A stretch of 64,000 nt of DNA from Bos javanicus (lineage: Eukaryota; Chordata; Mammalia; Artiodactyla; Bovidae): assembly GCF_032452875.1 (NCBI RefSeq), contig NC_083868.1, positions 38,730,537 to 38,794,536 on the forward strand, given 5' to 3'. Position 1 is the first letter of the stretch; every line of letters begins with the position of its first letter. A program made the position numbers and the translations under genes. The notes beneath the pieces were generated by a model that worked only from the letters and a program-made list of their open reading frames with translations, was not told the DNA's origin and made no database searches. Below are positions 21,931 to 34,225 of this stretch, in pieces.

Positions 21931-23738
21931 CTCATCCAGGAACAGTGCTGAGAAAAGGTATTTATATTTGGCTCAACCTCCTGACCTAATGTGGGCTTGT
22001 TTTTCTGACTCAACTCCAATAGAAATAGCCCTCAGCATATTTATAAATCAAGTGGTAGCCTGCAACCAAAGGAATAAATTCGAATTCTCTCTGAGAAATA
22101 TCCTTAGCAGATTTTACTCCTTGGTAGCCAGTAGTAAGCCCAAATAAAGATTTGGGACTTGGGAAGGAGGTCATGGGGGTGGTGGTGGAATGCATTGATC
22201 CTGGCCTCTAATATTCTAATTTTATTTTTCTATCCTGTTATATGTTTTTTTGTCTCCTTTGGACTTTTTTTGTTTCTTCTGAAATGAAATCTAGAGGGCA
22301 AAAGGATATACCAGGAAGTCCAGTTTTACTTCGAAATTCTCTGTTGAAAATGGCTTATCAATACTGACCACTTTTTCAGATAGACGGCACAAACATGCCT
22401 TATTTCAAGAAATGTGTGAAATACTAATCATATTTTCCACCCTGTGCTATAAGAATTTTTTCTTTTTTCCCTGAGTATGATATGCTGTCAACCCATAGCA
22501 TTCTAATGTCACATATTTCTAGCACAGCGAGATTAAAATACCTCAAAGGCCTAATGACTCCCACATGTCTCACCAAAAGCCCAATATTGCTAAGCAAAGG
22601 CCCATTCTTTGCTAGGGAACCATGCATTATGCTGGCAGGCCGCTTCACTAGTGAGTTACCTTGGAAGAAAAGCCTTGGCAACAGTGAAACACTTTTTTTT
22701 CTCCTTAAAATCTTTTATTTGCTCACTACCCCAGCGCCTAAGTAAACCTGTATTTCTAAAACAGCAATCACAAAATACCTAGCTATTTCAAGATTAGCTT
22801 AAACAACTACATTGGTGAAAATATAGCTTCCTGACTTCTCTGCCAGTCTACCCTGAGGATGTTCTGACTTAATTCCTGTCTTTAACAAGACCAAGAACAC
22901 AGTCTTTTGCATCTCCGTGGGCAAAGTATTTACATATTCAGGAATCAGCTTGGCAAACCAGAGCTGCGAGTATGGGGAATAAATATTGTCTTCATTTTTT
23001 TCCCTTCCACTGTCTGCCCCCCAACTTTAAAGTTGAGAATTTAATTCTTGAATATGATAAGAGCCAAAAATTGGCAAAGGGAAGATGACAATGGGGAGAC
23101 GATGTCTGTCAAAAATTTGTGTTGATCATCGAGGCCTCTCTGCCTCTCCTGTGCACCCTTGGGCTCTCATGTCTTGACAGGTGTTTCCCTTCTTCCCCTT
23201 TCCATCTCCTGGACTGGCTTCCGTGGGCCTGACAGGGGCAGAGGCAAGCAGTCATCAGTTATGTATCCTGATTTAAAATGCACGGTGGGTAGAAATTAAA
23301 ATGAGTTCTTTTTAAAGCAAAAATGTCACCATTCTCTTTCAGAGATGAAAACCCGAGTAACAACTCTCAAGAGGAAAGATTGGTGTCAAATCATGAGGCT
23401 GTGCTTAGTGAGCTTATGATTTATGTGCAGGAATATATAATTTTTTGACAAAAAGCAAGATGAAGTTGAACTTGTATTTATTTGGCAAACTAATATTGAC
23501 TTCTTTTACTTTCAAGCCATCGGCATGCATTTTGTATGTCATGTACCACCCTTATTTAATACCACACAGCAAGGACATGCGTGTTCCTGTACAAAGTTAG
23601 GGCAGGTGCTCATCTACTGCAGGAAGTCGCCAAGGATTCCCTGGGATAAGGGCTGTCCCTCCATGTTGTTATGCATATTCAATGCCATTCATTTTGTTCC
23701 TAGGGGCATGATTTCTTTAGCTGTGTCTCTCCCTCTTG
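21931..23738. other. Intergenic, repeat-poor
   Basis: About 1.8 kb in which I recognise no interspersed repeat or exon. Several short palindromic AT motifs occur, but nothing I can name. It could hold conserved non-coding sequence. Confidence 0.45.
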
Positions 23739-24052
23739 ACTTTAAAAATTTTTTTAATTGATTAATTTTTTTATTTTGACTCTCCTGAGTCTTAATTGCT
23801 ATGCAAGGGGACTTCATTTCTCTAGTTGCAGTGCATGGGCTTTTTCTTGGGGTGGCTTCTCGTGGAACACGGGCTCCAGGGTGCACGGGCTTCACTAGTT
23901 GCGGCACAGGGGCTCTAGACTACTGACTCAGTAGTTGTGGCGCACCGGCTTAGTTGCCTTGCTGCATGTGGAATCTTCCCGGAGCTGGGATCGAACCTGT
24001 GTCCCCTTCATTGGTGGGTGGATTCTTAACCATTGGACTACCAGGGAAGTCC
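23739..24052 (-). mobile_element. CHR-type cetartiodactyl SINE
   Basis: Reverse-oriented tRNA-Glu-derived SINE: A/T-rich tail at the left, 'ggcttctcgtggaacacggg' in the body and the tRNA-like head at the right ('ggactaccagggaagtcc'). Confidence 0.85.
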
Positions 24053-24379
24053 TCCCTCTGTCTATCAATGCTACAAACAGTAACCTTTACCTCTGACAAG
24101 TGAAAAAATTGATATAAGGGTCACTAATCTTTAGAAATTCCTTAGAAATATATATTCAAGCTCTCTTTATCTCTTTCCCCCATTATGGCACGCTATTTTA
24201 GCAGTCAAACTACTTGTCACAAATAGGAATTCTGAATCACATGGTCTATCTTTATTAACTGATAATCATGAGTATGATAGCATATGACATTTTTCAATGG
24301 AGTATTAAGGACTAGTTTTATTCTGATTACTTGTCGAAAGAGCTAAGTAAGAATAATTTGATCCAAATTCGTGGTGATG
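24053..24379. other. Intergenic, nothing recognised
   Basis: No recognised repeat or gene. Confidence 0.45.
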
Positions 24380-24845
24380 GGGTTCAGAACATGATACCCC
24401 AAAATATGGCACCTTGGCATATATTTTAAGGTGAAGGAACTTGACAAAGAGAAAGTGCAGGAAAGAGTCTCAGGACTCCATCTTCTCCACCACACTCTCA
24501 TGTGACAGGTCCCCTGCCTAATCCCTAAGGAAAGCCTCCTTATCTGTTGAGGAGCTTAAAGAAGAACCTGGTGAAGGCTTCTGTTGCCCTCAGTTTACTA
24601 CTCTTACCCCTGCCCTTTTGTCCTATGACATTTCCACATTTTCTGCCCTTTATCAAACTTAATATAAAAATTGGCAAGGTTAATAATTTCTTCAGGTCTT
24701 GTCTTACTTATGAAGGCTTCTGTGTCATGTAAAACATATTAAATAAATTTATATGCTTTCTCATGTTAATCTGTCTTTGTCACTTTACTTTTCAGCCCAT
24801 CCAGGGATCCTAAGAGAGTAGAGGAAAAGTTTTTCTCCCTGATAT
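24380..24845 (+). mobile_element. ERV1-type LTR relic
   Basis: Starts near 'gataccccaaaatatggcac', has a polyadenylation-like 'attaaataaat' at about 24738, then 'gttaatctgtctttgtca' and a T/C-rich end. This is the layout of class I endogenous retroviral LTRs. No internal region is seen. Confidence 0.6.
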
Positions 24846-25261
24846 CAGCTCCTGCTTCCATGTTGAGTTCAGGTTGTTCTTGGGAGTGTGGCCCTCCCTC
24901 TATACATGAAGGGAAATCTTGAAGTTCCATGTGTGCAGAGTAATCTCTGTGTTTTTCTGCTTGTCATTTCTATTATATTTCCAGACCCTTTGGGAGAAGG
25001 CAGCAGTTCTGAGTCATGTCTAGCATGGTGCCTCATGAGGCTTAAGAAATCTTGTTCAAGATGTTAAAGGGAGATCAACACAGACACTGCCATACTGTAC
25101 TCATAAAATTTAAGTTTGTGGTTCCTTCTTGAGTCCCTTCTTGAGTCTTTGTTCATCCAGGTCCTTTACTGATGCTGTTCATTTCCCATCACATGTACAC
25201 ACATGTTCAAGAAGATCTTGGAGAAGAGCTACCCTAATAAAAAAGAACACTCTCTTTAAAA

Positions 25262-25375
25262 TAGTCAGATGTTTAGTAAAGCCATTTGACTTCTGAATGC
25301 TGGTTTCATCTTCTGTGAAATGGAGATGGTAATCCTGTCTTTACAGGTTACTACATGGTCTAGAAGTTGGAGTCC
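25262..25375 (+). mobile_element. MIR SINE fragment
   Basis: 'gtttcatcttctgtgaaatg' followed by 'gagatggtaat' matches the conserved MIR core. Confidence 0.65.
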
Positions 25376-25847
25376 TCTAAGCAGGTAGACTCTTCCCAGT
25401 CCTTCACCCTTTCTCTTGACTGGACTTCATTCACAGTGGTCTGGCTCCCCTGGATAATTGCTGGTGGCCACGCACACACAGTGTCTGGCACATTGGCCTT
25501 TGTGTGCAGTCCCTAATGTGTCTAGCTTAACAGCTACTCTCATTTGTGTTCTGAGACCCAGCATCCCCAGACCCTGTAAGCTACTGCTATCAATTAGTGG
25601 TTGAAGCTATTTTTCATCAGTATATATAACTTGAAGTTCTCTTTACCAGAGGCTCCAAAAGTAGACCTATAACTTGTTCATTCATTCATTTAACAAAGAT
25701 TTAGACTGACAGTTTGCCCCCTACTCCTTACCAACGTTACAACCCTACACCACACTGTGCACTTTTTCTTTTTCTCACTTATTCTCAGCATACTGCATAA
25801 TTAATTTTTATTGCTTCTCTCTTCATCACTTTATTTTCATTTTATCC
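25376..25847. other. Intergenic, nothing recognised
   Basis: No recognised repeat or gene. Confidence 0.45.
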
Positions 25848-27521
25848 AGCCTTTTTTTTTTTTTTAATTGGAGGATAATTGCTTTACAGTATTACATTGG
25901 CCTCTGCCATGCATCAGCATGAATCAGCCAGAGGTATATACATGTCCTCTTCCTATTGAACTCCCCTAAAATCTCCCACCCACCCCACCTGCTAGGTTGT
26001 CACAGAGCATTGGGTAGTTCTCCCTGTGTCAGATTCCCGCTTGCTATCTATTTTACATATGGTAATCCTTCTCCTTTAGAGGGCAGACAGACTGGAAACA
26101 ACAGTCACAGAAAACTAACCAATCTGATCACATGGAACACAGCTTTGTCCAACTCAGTGAAACTATGAGTCATGCCATGTAGGGCCACCCAAGATGGACG
26201 GGTCGTGGTGGAGAGTTCTGATAAAATGTGGTCCATTGGAGAAGGGAATGCAAACCACTTCAGTATTCTTGCCTTGAGAACCTGTGAACAGTATGAAAAG
26301 GCAAAAAGATAATGACATTGAAAGATGAACTCCTCAGGTTGGTAAGTGCCCAATATGCTATTGGAGACCAGCGGAGAAATAACTCCAGAAAGATTGAAGA
26401 GATGGAGCCAAAGCAAAAGCAACACCCAGTTGTGGATATGACTGGTGATGGAAGCCAGGTCCGATGCTGTAAAGAGCAATATTGCATAGGAACCTGAAAT
26501 GGTAGGCCCATCAATCAAGGCAAATTGGAAATGGTCAAACAGGAGATGGCAAGACTGAGTGTTGACATTTTAGGAATCAGTGAACTAAAATGGACTGGAA
26601 CGGGTGAATTTAACTCAGATGACCATTATATCTACTACTGTGGGCAAGAATCCCTTAGAAGAAATGGAGTAGCCATCATAGTCAACAAAAGAGTCTGAAA
26701 TGCAGACTTGGATGCAATCTCAAAAAATGACAGAATGATCCCCGTTCATTTCCAAGGCAAACCATTCAATACCACAGTAATCCAAGTCTGTGCACCAACT
26801 AGTAATGCTGACGAAGCTGAAGTTGAATGGTTCTATGAAGACCTACAAGACCTTCTAGAACGAAAACCCAAAAAAGATGTCCTTTCCATTATAGGGGACT
26901 GGAATGCAAAAGTAGGAAGTCAAGAAACACCTGGAATAACAGGCAAATTTGGCCTTGGAGTACAGAATGTAGCAGAGGAAAGGTTAATAGAGTTTTGCCA
27001 AGAGAACGCACTGGTCATAGGAAACACCCTCTTCCAACAACACAAGAGAAGACTCTACATATGGACATCACCAGATGGTCAACACCAAAATCAGATTGAT
27101 TATATTCTTTGCAGCCAAAGATGGAGAAGCTCTATACAGTCAGCAAAACCAAGACAAGGAGCTGACTGTGGCTCAGATCATGAACTCCTTATTGCCAAAT
27201 TCAGACTTAAATTGAAGAAGGTGTGGAAACCCACTAGACCATTCAGGTATGACCTAAATCAAATCCCTTATGATTATACAGTGGAAGTGAAAAATAGATT
27301 CAAGGGATTAGATCTGATAGACTGCCTGAAGAACTATGGACAGAGGTTATGTACAGGAGACAGGGATCAAGACCATCCCCAAGAAACAGAAATGCAAAAA
27401 CAAAAAAGCAAAATGACTGTCTGAGGAGGCCTTACAAATAGTTGAGAAAAGAAGTGAAAAGCAAAGGAGAACAGGAAAGATACCCTCATTTGAATGCAGA
27501 GTTCCAAAGAATAGCAAGGAG

Positions 27522-28510
27522 TCAGAAAAATAAATGACCCAATCAAAAAATGGGCCAAAGAACTAAATAGACATTTCTCCAAAGAAGACATACAGATGGC
27601 TAACAAACACATGAAAAGATGCTCAACATCACTCATTATCAGAGAAATGCAAATCAAAACCACTATGAGGTACCATTTCACTCCAGTCAGAATGGCTGCG
27701 ATCCAAAAGTCTACAAGCAATAAATGCTGGAGAGGGTGTGGAGAAAAGGGAACTCTCTTACACTGTTGGTGGGAATGCAACCTAGTACAGCCACTATGGA
27801 GAACAGTGTGGAGATTCCTTAAAAAACTGGAAATAGAACTGCCTTATGATCCAGCAATCCCACTGCTGGGCATACACACTGAGGAAACCAGAAGGGAAAG
27901 AGACACGTGTACCCCAATGTTCATCGCAGCACTGTTTATAATAGCCAGGACATGGAAGCAACCTAGATGCCCATCAGCAGATGAATGGATAAGAAAGCAG
28001 TGGTACATATACACAATGGAGTATTACTCAGCCATTAAAAAGAATACATTTGAATCAGTTCTAATGAGATGGATGAAACTGGAACCTATTCTACAGAGTG
28101 AAGTAAGCCAAAAAGAAAAACACCAATACAGGATACTAATGCATATATATGGAATTTAGAAAGATGGTAACAGTAACCCTGTGTACAAGACAGCAAAAGA
28201 GACACTGATGTATAGATCAGTCTTATGGACTCTGTGGGAGAGGGAGAGGGTGGGGAGATTTGGGAGAATGGCATTGAAACATGTATAATATCGTGTATGA
28301 AATGAGTCACCAGTCCAGGTTCGATGCACGATACTGGATGCTTGGGGCTGGTGCACTGGGACGACCCAGAGGGAGTGTATGGGGAGGGAGGAGGGAGGAG
28401 GGCTCAGGATGAGGAACACAGGTATACCTGTGGCGGATTCATTTTGATATTTGGCAAAACTAATACAATATTGTAAAGTTTTAAAATAAAATTTATTAAA
28501 AAAAAAAAAA
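27522..28510 (+). mobile_element. Young ruminant L1, 5'-truncated
   Basis: Perfect 16-bp target duplications, 'aaagaatagcaaggag' at 27506-27521 and 28511-28526. An intact ORF2 C-terminus runs 27596-28156, including the Cys-rich '[18 protein letters not shown]', and ends 'HIYGI' stop. A 3'UTR with G-rich runs and an A-tail at about 28498-28513 follow. It inserted into the BovB element and is among the youngest insertions here. Confidence 0.95.
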
Positions 28511-28566
28511 AAAGAATAGCAAGGAGAGATAAGAAAGCCTTCCTCAGTGACCAATGCAAAGATATC

Positions 28567-30949
28567 AGTTCAGTTCAGTTAGTCGCTCAGTCGTGTCTGA
28601 CTCTTTACGACCCCATGAATCACAGCACGCCAGGCCTCCCTGTCCATCACCAACTCCCAGAGTTCACTCAGACTCACCTTCATCGAGTCAGTGATGCCAT
28701 TCAGCCATCTCATCCTCTGTCGTCCCCTTCTCCTCCTGCCCCCAATCCCTCCCAGCATCAGAGTCTTTTCGAATGAGTCAACTCTTCACATGAGGTGGCC
28801 AAAGTACTGGAGTTTCAGCTTTAGCATCATTCCTTCCAAAGAAATCCCAGGGCTGATCTTCAGAATGGACTGGTTGGATCTCCTTGCAGTCCAAGAGACT
28901 ATCAAGAGTCTTATCCAACACCACAGTTCAAAAGCATCAATTCTTTGGCGCTCACCCTTCTTCACAGTCCAACTCTCACATCCATACATGACCACAGGAA
29001 AAACCATAGCCTTGACTAGACAAACCTTTGTTGGCAAAGTAATGTCTCTGCTTTTGAATATGCTATCTAGGTTAGTCATAACTTTCCTTCCAAGGAGTAA
29101 GCGTCTTTTAATTTCATGGCTGCAATCACCATCTGCAGTGATTTTGGAGCCCCAAAGAATAAAGTCTGACACTGTTTCCACTGTTTCCCCATCTATTTCC
29201 CATGAAGTGATGGGACCAGATGCCATGATCTTCATTTTCTGAATGTTGAGCTTTAAGCCAACTTTTTCACTCTCCACTTTCATTTTCATCAAGAGGCTTT
29301 TTAGTTCCACTTCACTTTCTGCCATATGGGTGGTGTCATCTGCATATCTGAGGTTATTGATATGTCTCCCGGCAATCTTGATTACAGCTTGTGCTTCCTC
29401 CAGCCCAGTTTCTCATGATGTACTCTGCATAGAAGTTAAATAAGCAGGGTGACAATATACAGCCTTGACATACTCCTTTTCCTATTTGGAACCAGTCTGT
29501 TGTTCCATGTCCAGTTCTAACTGTTGCTTCCTGATCTGCTTACAAGTTTCTCAAGAGGCAGGTCAGGTGGTCTGGTATTCCCATCTCTTTCAGAATTTTC
29601 CACAGTTTATTGTGATCCACACAGTCAAAGACTTTGGCATAGTCAATAAAGGAGAAATAGATATTTTTCTGGAACTCTCTTGCTTTTTCCATGATCCAGC
29701 GGATGTTGGCAATTTGATCTCTGGTTCCTCTACCTTTTCTAAAACCAGCTTGAACATCCAGAAGTTCATGGTTCACATATTGCTGAAGCCTGGCTTGGAG
29801 AATTTTGAGCATTACTTTACTAGCATGTGACATGAATGCAACTGTGCAGTAGTTTGAGCATTCTTTGCATTGCCTTTCTTTGGGATTGGAATGAAAACTG
29901 ACCTTTTCCAGTCCTGTGGCCACTGCTAAGTTTTCCAGATTCGCTGGCATATGGAGTGCAGCATCATCTTTTAGGACTTGAAATAGCTCACCTGGAATTC
30001 CATTGCCTCCACTAGCTTTGTTCATAGTGATGTTTCCTAAGGCCCACTTGACTTCGCATTCCAGGATGTCTTGATCTCGGTGAGTGATCACACCATCGTG
30101 GTTATCTGGGTCCTGAAGATCTTTTTTGTATAGTTCTTCTGTGTATTCTTTCCACCTCTTCTTAATATCTTCTGCTTCTGTTAGGTCCATACCATTTCTG
30201 TCATTTATCAAGCCCATCTTTGCATGAAATGTTCCCTTGGTATCTCTAATTTTTCTTGAAGAGATCTCTAGTCTTTCCCATTCTGTTGTTTTCCTCTATT
30301 TCTTTGCATTGATCGCTGAGGGAGGCTTTCTTAACTTTTCTTGCTCTTTGGAACTCTGCATTCAGATGTTTATATCTTTCCTTTTCTCCTTTGCTTTTCG
30401 CTCCTCTTCTTTTCAGAGCTATTTGTAAGGCCTCCTCAGACAGCCACTTTGCTTTTTTGCATTTCTTTTCCATGGGGATGGTCTTGATCCCTGTCTCCTG
30501 TACAATGTCACAAACCTCATTCCATAGTTCATCAGGCACTCTATCAGATCTAGTCCCTTAAATCTATTTCTCACTTCCACTGTATAATCATAAGGGATTT
30601 GATTTAGGTCATACCTGAATGGTCTAGTGGGTTTCCCTACTGTCTTCAATTTAAGTCTGAATTTGGCAATAAGGAGTTCATGATCTGAGCCACAGTCAGC
30701 TCCTGGTCTTGTTTTTGTTAACTGTATAGAGCTTCTCCATCTTTGGCTGCAAAGAATATAATCAATCTGATTTTGGTGTTGACCATCTGGTGATGTCCAA
30801 GTGTAGAGTCTTCTCTTGTGTTGTTGGAAGAGGGTGTTTATTATGACCAGTGCATTTTCTTGGCAAAACTCTATTAGCTTTTGCCCTGCTTCATTCCGTA
30901 TTCCACGGCCAAATTTGCCTGTTACTCCAGGTGTTTCTTGACTTCCTAC
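28567..30949 (-). mobile_element. Antisense BovB inside BovB
   Basis: About 2.4 kb of BovB, from the (TTCAG)n end at the left to the endonuclease region at the right, inserted antisense into the host BovB. Its RT region still has a 225-codon open frame (29540-30217, -), and a second frame covers the C-terminal part (28786-29325, -). It lacks the BovB 5' end. I see no clear target duplication. Confidence 0.92.
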
Positions 30950-32697
30950 TTAAGGAAAACAATAGAAAGAGAAAGATTAGAGATCTCTTTAAGAAAGTTA
31001 GAGATACCAAGGGAACATTTCATGCAAAGATGGGCTCAATAAAGGACAGAAATGGTATGGACCTAACAGAAGCAGAAGATATTAAGAAGAGGTGGCAAGA
31101 ATACACAGAAGAACTATACAAAAAAGATCTTCACGACCCAGATAACCACGATGGTGTGATCACTCACCTAGAGCCAGACATCCTTGAATGCGAAATCAAG
31201 TGGGCCTTAGGAAGCAACAGTACGAACAAAGCTAGTGGAGGTGATGGAATTCCAGTTGAGCTATTTCAAGTCCTAAAAGATGATGCTGTGAAAGTGCTAC
31301 ACTCAATATGCCAGCAAATCTGGAAAACTCAGCAGTGGCCACAGGACTGGAAAAGGTCAGTTTTCATTCCAATCCCAAAGAAAGGCAATGCAAAGAATGC
31401 TCAAACTACTGCACAATTGCACTCATGTCACATGCTAGTAAAGTAATGCTCAAAATTCTCCAAGCCAGGCTTCAGCAATATGTGAACCATGAACTTCTGG
31501 ATGTTCAAGCTGGTTTTAGAAAAGGTAGAGGAACCAGAGATCAAATTGCCAACATCCGCTGGATCATGGAAAAAGCAAGAGAGTTCCAGAAAAATATCTA
31601 CTTCTCCTTTATTGACTATGCCAAAGCCTTTGACTGTGTGGATCACAATAAACTGTGGAAAATTCTGAAAGAGATGGGAATACCAGACCACCTGACCTGC
31701 CTCCTGAGAAACTTGTAAGCAGATCAGGAAGCAACAGTTAGAACTGGACATGGAACAACAGACTGGTTCCAAATAGGAAAAGGAGTATGTCAAGGCTGTA
31801 TATTGTCACCCTGCTTATTTAACTTCTATGCAGAGTACATCATGAGAAACTGGGCTGGAGGAAGCACAAGCTGGAATCAAGATTGCCGGGAGACATATCA
31901 ATAACCTCAGATATGCAGATGACACCACCCTTATGGCAGAAAGTGAAGAGGAACTCAAAAGCTTCTTGATGAAAGTGAAAGTGGAGAGTGAAAAAGTTGG
32001 CTTAAAGCTCAAAATTCAGAAAATGAAGATCATGGCATCTGGTCCCATCACTTCATGGGAAATAGATGGGGAAACAATGGACACAGTGACAGACTTTATT
32101 TTTTGGGGGGCTCCAAACTCACTGCAGATGGTGATTGCAGCCATGAAATTAAAAGATGCTTACTTCTTGGAAGAAAAGTTATGACCAACCTCGACAGCAT
32201 ATTAAAAAATAGAGATATTACTTTGGCAACGTATGTCCATGTAGTCAAGGCTATGGTTTTTCCAGTAGTCATGTATGGATGTGAGAGTTGGACTTTGCTG
32301 AGTGCTGAAGTATTGATGCTTTTCAACTGTGGTGTTGGAGAAGACTCTTGAGAATCCCTTGGACTGCAAGGATATCCAACCAGTCCATCCTAAAGGAAAT
32401 CAGTCCTGAATATTCATTGGAAGGACTGATGCTAAAGCTGAAACTCCAATACTTTGGCCATTTGATGTGAAAAACGGACTCATCTGAAAAGACCCTGATG
32501 CTGGGAAAGATTGAAGGCAGGAGGAGAAGGGGACGACAGAGGATGAGATGGTTGGATGGCATCACCGACTCAATGGCCATGGGTTTGGGTGGACTCTGGG
32601 AGTTGGTGATGGACAGGGACGCCTGGCATACTGTAGTCCATGGGGTTTTGCAAAGAGTTGGACATGACTGAGCTACTGCCCTGAACTGAACTGAATG
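28567..32697. repeat. 1.7-kb BovB inverted repeat
   Basis: The 3' halves of the two antisense BovB copies (about 28567-30260 and 30965-32697) form an inverted repeat with a spacer of about 0.7 kb. Outside the central block identity is about 93-94% by hand count. In the central block (29328-29937 against 31321-31930) I count 7 differences in 610 aligned bases with no gaps. A transcript of this region could fold into long double-stranded RNA. Confidence 0.88.
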
Positions 32698-32930
32698 TAT
32701 ATGTTTCCATACTATTCTTTCAATTTGTCCCACCCTCTCCTCCCCTCACTATGTTCAAAAGTCTGTTCTCTAGGTCTGCATCTCTCTTCATCATAATAGA
32801 AACTCTGCCAAGGCAAGGATCTTTGTTTTGTTTACTGACATATATCAAACTAATAGAACAGTTTCTAACACTATTTATTTCAAATATTTCAATATTTGTT
32901 GAAAGAGCTTACAATATATTTTATGAACAT

Positions 32931-33318
32931 CAGTTCAATGCAGTCACTCAGTCGTGTCCGACTCTTTGCGACCCCATGAATTGCAGCACGCAGGCCTCCC
33001 TGTCCATCACCATCTCCTGGAGTTCACTCAAACTCATGTCCATCGAGTTAGTGATGCTATCCAGCCATCTCATCCTCTGTCGTCCCCTTCTCCTCCTGCC
33101 CCCAATCCCTCCTAGAATCAGAGTCTTTTCCAATCAGTTAACTCTTTGCATGAGGTGGCCAAAGTACTGGAGTTTCAGCTTTAGCATCATTACTTCCAAA
33201 GAACACCCAGGACTGATCTCCTTTAGAATGGACTGATTGGATCTCCTTGCAGTCCAAGGGACTCTCAAGAGTTTTCTCCAACACCACAGTTCAAAAGCAT
33301 CAATTCTTTGGCACTCAG
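32931..33318 (-). mobile_element. BovB LINE 3' fragment
   Basis: About 390 bp of the BovB 3' end read backwards, starting 'cagttcaatgcagtcactca' and stopping at 'caattctttggcactcagc'. Short 5'-truncated copy. Confidence 0.9.
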
Positions 33319-33495
33319 CATGGGAACTAGCAAATTATATAGTTCTTCCAATGAATAGTTCACTGAGGACTTTCTTGGCCCTCCTTAAAATGATTAGAGT
33401 TTCGCATTGAATGTTCAACTTCTTTCTTCTGTACTCTGAGGCAAATAGAGTGTTGCTCACTTTCTCTGTGAGCTCTTGATCTCCTGGGATCTATG

Positions 33496-33542
33496 CCGTC
33501 ATTACCATCACCATCACCACCATCATCACCGTAATCATCATG
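33496..33542. repeat. (ATC/ACC)n simple repeat
   Basis: Imperfect trinucleotide tract of ATC and ACC units. Confidence 0.8.
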
Positions 33543-33544
33543 GT

Positions 33545-34030
33545 AGCTGGTTTCCAAGATGGCTCTTACTGGTCCTTTTCTACTGGGATTCACACTCTTC
33601 TATAGTCCTCTTCCATGTTAAATAGGGATGACATAGACAACCCATAGGACACTGTGAAAATAAATATGTGCAATTTCTGAGGCTACATTACAAAAGACCC
33701 AGCAGCTTTAGTCTTTCTCTTTTGGATCATATATTTTGGGGAAAGCCAGGTATCAGTGTATGAGGACAAGCCTACATGGCAAGGAAGGGAGAACTTCTGT
33801 CAACATGCCTATGAGTAAACCATCCAGGAAGTGCATGCTTCTTCCCAAGTCAAGCCTTTTGATAACTGCAGCATTTTGTCTACACTTCCATGAGAGACCC
33901 TAGGCCAGAACCATCTGGTTATGCTACTCCCAAACTCTTGATCCATAGGAACTATGAGACAAAGAAGATTTTTGTTGTTTTGTGCTATTACATCTTGAAG
34001 TAATTTGTTACACAGTAGTGGAGAGCTTAT
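33545..34030 (+). mobile_element. MLT1-type (MaLR) LTR
   Basis: The right end carries 'ttttgttgttttgtgctatt' and 'gtaatttgttacacagtag', the terminal pattern of MLT1 LTRs; the left part is diverged. Non-coding relic. Confidence 0.65.
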
Positions 34031-34225
34031 ATAATCATCACTACACTTCTTGAATGCCTTCCATGTATGAGAAAGTCTATGATTTCATTCTTACATCAAT
34101 GAGTTGGTAGCCATAGCCTCATACAGAGGAGAAAATTGAAGTCCAGAGAGGTTATGTCATACCTCTAGTGAATGAAAGAGTTAGGATTTGAACAAAGGCT
34201 TTTATTTTTAACTACAATGCTGTTT
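34031..34225 (-). mobile_element. MIR SINE
   Basis: 'aggagaaaattgaagtccag' and 'gagaggttatgtcatacctc' are the reverse of the MIR core, followed by 'aggatttgaacaaagg'. Confidence 0.8.

Larger units (their letters stand above)
26067..32697 (+). mobile_element. Near full-length BovB LINE, interrupted twice
   Basis: Three pieces, 26067-27521, 28527-28566 and about 30950-32697, join in consensus order to about 3.24 kb, close to the full 3.2-kb BovB. The first holds the 5' region and the AP-endonuclease domain ('SIIGDWNAKVG' and 'SDHELLIAKF' are visible, 26708-27424). The third holds reverse transcriptase ('FIDYAKAFDCVDH', 'LRYADDTTLM') and the C-terminus. The endonuclease frame is cut by a TGA at about 26697, at a site that is CGA in the consensus, and the RT frame has indels, so it is inactive. 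BovB is the RTE-type LINE thought to have entered ruminants horizontally. Confidence 0.9.
25848..32795 (-). mobile_element. L1 3' end split by a 6.6-kb BovB nest
   Basis: The left part (about 25848-26066) is a reverse L1 3' end with a poly-T at 25853-25867. It stops at 'ttttacatatggtaat'. The right part (about 32698-32795) resumes 'gtatatgtttccatactatt' and '...aaaagtctgttctctagg', the expected continuation of the same L1 3' sequence. The BovB complex inserted between them. Confidence 0.8.

Noticed and set aside
26708..27424. 238-codon open frame with endonuclease-like motifs, resembling a host gene
   Set aside because: It is the endonuclease part of the BovB element, which continues out of frame on both sides and is cut by a stop just upstream.
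27596..28159. 187-codon open frame with a Cys-rich motif
   Set aside because: It is the ORF2 C-terminus of a young 5'-truncated L1 with target duplications, so it lacks a promoter and the catalytic domains.
28691..29242. 183-codon open frame on the + strand
   Set aside because: It is the complement of the BovB coding strand; the same antisense frame recurs at 50403-51140, 56589-57143 and 63559-63888.
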